Origin: Monodelphis domestica | Lineage: Eukaryota > Chordata > Mammalia > Didelphimorphia > Didelphidae | Length of the DNA: 64,000 nucleotides | NCBI RefSeq assembly: GCF_027887165.1 | Contig: NC_077232.1 | Location: 14,285,255 to 14,349,254 of the forward strand | Reading direction: 5' to 3' | Part shown: piece by piece, positions 60,011-64,000 of the stretch | How the letters are laid out: the number at the start of each line of letters is the position of its first letter | Position numbering within the stretch: the first letter of the stretch is position 1 | Notes under the pieces: generated by a model | Seen by the model: only the letters and a program-made list of their open reading frames with translations | What the model was told of the DNA's origin: nothing | Database searches by the model: none | Position numbers and translations under genes: made by a program

Positions 60011-61020
60011 CTATCCTAACCCCATCCACACTGTAGATGAAAACACACAAAGCTAATTGTCATTCTCGGACACCAAGAGATTACTGCTATAACAAAGTGG
60101 TAAACTTATTTAACCCTTCCACAATTAATGTGATACCATCAGTTTCCATTTTATTGTTACCATTAAAATAACAGCTAAACATAAAATGATAAATGACTTG
60201 TTATGATAATAGAGAAGAAATAGGGACTCTTCTTTTCTCTCCTAAATAACTCTACTAAAAATGTTGATATATCAACTTCAAATTAATAGATGACCAATCA
60301 AATCCCCCCCCAAATTGGTGAGAACCAATATTTCTATGCAAGACCACTTAATGATTAGGAAAGCTCTGTCACCCCAATTTTGGATTGAAGCACAGTTTAT
60401 TTAGTACACTAAAGCAGATTCTGCACCATGAAAGCAGAAGAGGTCTGGGGACAGCTAAATTAGAGGCAAAAACTACTGGAGTTTTTAGTCCCCAAAAGGT
60501 AAGGTGGTTAGACAAAGTATCAGGTAGAAATTACCAGGTCCTTTTTCTGACTCTCAGTAAGGACTCTATTGCATTGCCTGTGACAAATCTTGGGTATATG
60601 GTCCCAGTAGGAAGCTGAGAATTAGCACAAAAGTTTTTGTAGTTAGAGAATAACATGAATCTGAGGTCACAGGACTGGGGTAAAAAAATGTAGTTCTCAT
60701 AGTCCTCAGAAAGTTTAGGAACGTATGAAGCAATCATGTCCTTAGATCATACCATTTTGGAAGAACTCAAAACATTTAAATTTATAGTGATAGTTCTGAA
60801 AGTACCTAAACAAATAAAGTGAAGTTTTTCACCTGAGGAACAGAGATCAACTTTAACATTTTTTTTTTGAAATGTCAAAGGCAAGAAAAAGCCTACAAAA
60901 TGAATAAAAACAAAAATTGTATAGTGTATATATTGTGCATAGAGTGCTATATTTTTGTGATAGGGAAGACACAAACACAGAAGAAGAAAAGAAAATGAAT
61001 ATTGCTGTTTTCAAAGCCTC
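60011..61020. other. Intergenic stretch, nothing recognised
   Basis: No convincing gene. The frames at 60385-60618, 60531-60737 and 60747-60974 overlap on opposite strands and match nothing known. Confidence 0.45.
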
Positions 61021-61573
61021 AAAAAATTTTCAGTGGGGGATAGAGAGGGGGTAGAGCCAAGATGGCACTGTAGTAGTAGGAATAACTTAGAACCCCTCTC
61101 AATTTGAAGCCAAAACCAATCATCAAAGCATCTCAAAAGGAGAAAGTCAAAACTGGATGAGTAAAGGGATGAAACATTGGCAGAGAGAGGGTATTCTCAA
61201 ACTATAAGGGGTAGATCTACACAAGGAAAAATGCAGGCTGACAACCCCTTTCTCCCACCTACTATGCCTGAGTCAGAGACAAGATAGGGGAATCTCTAAA
61301 TTCTTGGGGGCTGCTGGAAAGCAACAGAGACATACACCTAAAAGCTGTTCTAGGCCATGACAGTATGAAGAATGAATCAAACTATATTTGTCTACTACTA
61401 AGCAACTTTTAAGTAAATCAATCAAAATCTTAAGTACCCTTTCTTAGTCCTTACCAGTCACTAAGTATGAGAATTCACTACTCACTTGTTAGAGTGGGTG
61501 ACAACTCCAGAGCCCACTGCCCACCACACCATACCTGTCAGTGCTCAGGAAATTGAAAGACTGCAATTGGTTC
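61021..61573 (+). mobile_element. L1 5' UTR
   Basis: GGGGGTAGAGCCAAGATGGC is a typical mammalian L1 5' start. It continues after the LTRs at about 63060. Confidence 0.7.
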
Positions 61574-63050
61574 CTGTGAAGTGGGGAATGTAATAATTAA
61601 AATAGTGAAAGATATAAACTGTGGCAGATACAAGAGTGGATGGTTTAAATTGTGACCGCAGAAAATATGGTTTCAAGACAATGTCTTATTTTAAATCAAA
61701 TAATATCAAGTGGTTGCTAGGGAAAAATTCCCAATTATTAAATATACCCAAGTCAGCTGGGTTTTATAGAGATTTTAATTAATACACACAAGGAATTAAG
61801 GAAAGGGAGAGAGAGAAAAAAAGGAAATAACGAGAAAAGGATAGGCTGGCCCAGGCCAGCCCTGGCCAACCCAGGCCCAAGCCCTAAGAGAAAGTTCAGT
61901 CAGTCTTTTATCCACTCACCACAAGATCTCTGAGAGGAAGCCCCAAGAGAGTCCTTCAAGGCAGCCTTTCCCAGCTGAATTCTGAATCCAAATGTCCCCA
62001 GCTCTATCTGAGCTCCCTTTTAAAGTGAATTTTCTCCTATGTCACCTCCCCTAAGTTCTTACATCTATCAATCACAGTAGATGTTTTTCAAAGGACAGAC
62101 CATTCTTAATTCACACCTAGGAAGGCTTAAATTTTTTATTAAGTTCACACCAGAAAACCTCTGAGTAAGTTTCTCACCTCTTTGCTCCTTCTAAATTCAC
62201 AAGTTGCCTGACCTTTATAGGTACTTAGCACCCTTTTGCATTAGATCTAAAAATAGACACAGCTTAAGAGTTTTTTGCCTCATTATAAGTATGGGTTTAA
62301 GTACTTTTCATTGTTCAGCAAGGAGTTTACAACTTTATCTTCCCCTAAAGTATGTTTAAGTAGGGGTGGAGTAGAGTTCCCACTTTCCTGGTCAAGTACC
62401 TTCACCGCCCAAATGGGGAATGGTCTTAACCAAACCTTATGAAGTAGGGTCTGAGAATTTTTAAGGTTCACAGGAAGGAACAGGAAGTGACATAGAAAAG
62501 GACTATAAAAAGTCCTGGACTTCCTGTCCAAAAGATTTCCCCTTGAGACTTATCCTTGAGGATTCTCTTTTGTAGTTCTTCATTGGAAGACAACTCCTTG
62601 GGTTTTTGGACTTCAACTTGGAGCTTTGGGTCTTTTGACTGGAGTTTTTGGGCTTGGAACTTCAACATTCAGCTTTGGAGCTTCTTGGAGTTGGAGAGTT
62701 TCTTTTTTGGTTACCTGCTGCCTTGGTGAGCCTAGCTCATGAGGGTTTTTCTGCATTAGGACCTTGCCTGGATCCTACCAGGCTTGCTGGTCAGTGACTA
62801 GGATTCCCAGGTGGAGATTGGACCTGTGTGGGGAAGTGAGCTCCATTTGACAAGATAAACATTTAGGATAGGATAGGCAGTCTCCTTCTCTCTTTGTTTT
62901 TCATATTTACCTCTTTTCCCCAATATTCCAATTAAACAAAGTTGTTTCAAGCTGAAATAATTTCACAGACTTAAGGGATAATAATCAGTTATCACTCTTT
63001 TGAAAATCTCTTATTTAGTCCAAATCCCAATATACCCATCATAGCAGTTA
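61574..63050 (+). mobile_element. LTR family D, interrupted by a family C LTR
   Basis: The likely start TGTGAAGTGGGGAA (61574) resumes after the inserted LTR at 62473 with GGAACAGGAAGTGACATAG, then a TATA box (GACTATAAAAAGTCC, about 62501) and AATTAAAC near 62932. The right end is approximate. Confidence 0.55.
61589..62472 (-). mobile_element. Solo LTR, family C, inside LTR D
   Basis: TGTAATAATT to GGTTCACA on the plus strand, oriented minus, with a perfect 4-bp target duplication GGAA (61585-61588, 62473-62476). Confidence 0.85.
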
Positions 63051-63059
63051 GACTCAAGG

Positions 63060-64000
63060 TTTAATAAAATGGAGATAGGTCCTGGCAGAGGAGTCAGCAG
63101 CATGGCCAAAAGAGTGGCAGCAGGAACTGGGAAGATAGGGTTAGGGAAAAGCACGATATAGGATGCTATAGCATATACCCACCTTTAAAAATTCCAGCCA
63201 CTGGATTTAGGGTTCAGAGCTACAGAAGCAGCAGTAGACAGTAGCAGCACCAACTCAGGAAGATAGCCCTAGGGCAAAATGCTTCGAATGACACTACTTA
63301 AAAAACAACAATTTAACTGCCCTCACTCAGGCCCCTCACAGGAAAAAGAATATAGTCCCAAAGTAAATTCCAGGAATACAGAAGATAAGATAGTAATGAC
63401 CACCAACATTCAGAAAACCCAATTCTTCAGTGGAAAAGAAGTAAACAAGAGCAAAAAAGCTCTTGACCCTGGAAAATTTCTATGGAGAAAAAGAGCCAAA
63501 TACAGAAGCAACAGAAGGGAATGAGAAACAAGCAAACACAGGCAAACTAACACTCTCCACCCAATGGAAATTGTTCACAATGTCTAGAGGAGCTAAAAAG
63601 GAGCTTAAGAATCAAGTAAGATGGATAGAAAAAAAAACTGAGAAGGAAAAAAGGAAAGTAATAAAAAAGAAAAGAATAGCTTAATAGACAAAATTGTCCA
63701 AATGGAAAAAAAAGAAACAGAAATCAAATGAAATAATAAGCAAATTGTTGGCCAGTAGTGACCTGTTGGAATCCATGAAAAGCAGGACAAACTGGACGAA
63801 GAAGAAAAATCAAAAGTACATATGTGAATTTTTTTAAAGGCATAAATTGGGCAAGTGAAAGTTAAGGATTTCATGAGGGAACAAGAAATATTAAAACAAA
63901 ATAATAAAAGGAAACATGAACTATCATATTGAAAAAAACAACAACTCATCTAGAAAACAGATCTAGGAGGGCCAATTTCAGAATTATTGGACTTCCTGTA
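63060..64000 (+). mobile_element. L1 5' UTR end and ORF1, cut by window edge
   Basis: Lysine-rich coiled-coil-like frames (63279-63684) followed by TTTCAGAATTATTGGACTTC, which encodes FRIIGLP of L1 ORF1p. Several stops, so inactive. Confidence 0.75.

Overview
This window looks like marsupial nuclear DNA, most likely from an opossum such as Monodelphis. The grounds are a marsupial tRNA-derived SINE (MAR1/Mon1 type), a marsupial-type L1 with a 6.6 kb full-length copy, several endogenous retrovirus (ERV) LTR families with 4-bp target duplications, older MIR/L2 remnants, AT-rich introns and GT-AG split exons. It is not bacterial: no operons, no Shine-Dalgarno sites and no CRISPR array were seen.

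The one real protein-coding gene is a vomeronasal type-2 receptor (V2R, family C GPCR) on the plus strand. It has six exons between 22560 and 56092. The exons join in phase (245, 292, 804, 219, 124 and 905 bp) into an uninterrupted frame of 862 codons plus stop. The order is signal peptide, Venus-flytrap ligand domain, nine-cysteine linker and seven-helix domain. Every intron has GT-AG ends, although the exon 3 donor is weak. The gene therefore looks intact, and by family it should be a chemosensory receptor of basal vomeronasal neurons.

Upstream, 1-4700 holds a compact, young-looking ERV provirus (1599-4536, near-identical LTRs, tRNA-Arg primer site) nested in the LTR of an older relative. 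4701-11190 is intergenic with a solo LTR, SINE, MIR and L2 pieces. 11200-12114 is a decayed copy of the segment 21770-22930, including a dead V2R exon 1. 12115-20960 is a pile of LTRs and L1 fragments. One ERV copy there carries an 83-bp piece nearly identical to the dead exon 1.

Inside the gene all six recognised L1 pieces lie antisense to it, four of them with clear target-site duplications. Downstream (56093-64000) are solo LTRs, a 5'-inverted L1, an unclassified stretch, and the 5' half of a plus-strand L1 that runs off the window and is interrupted by two nested LTRs.
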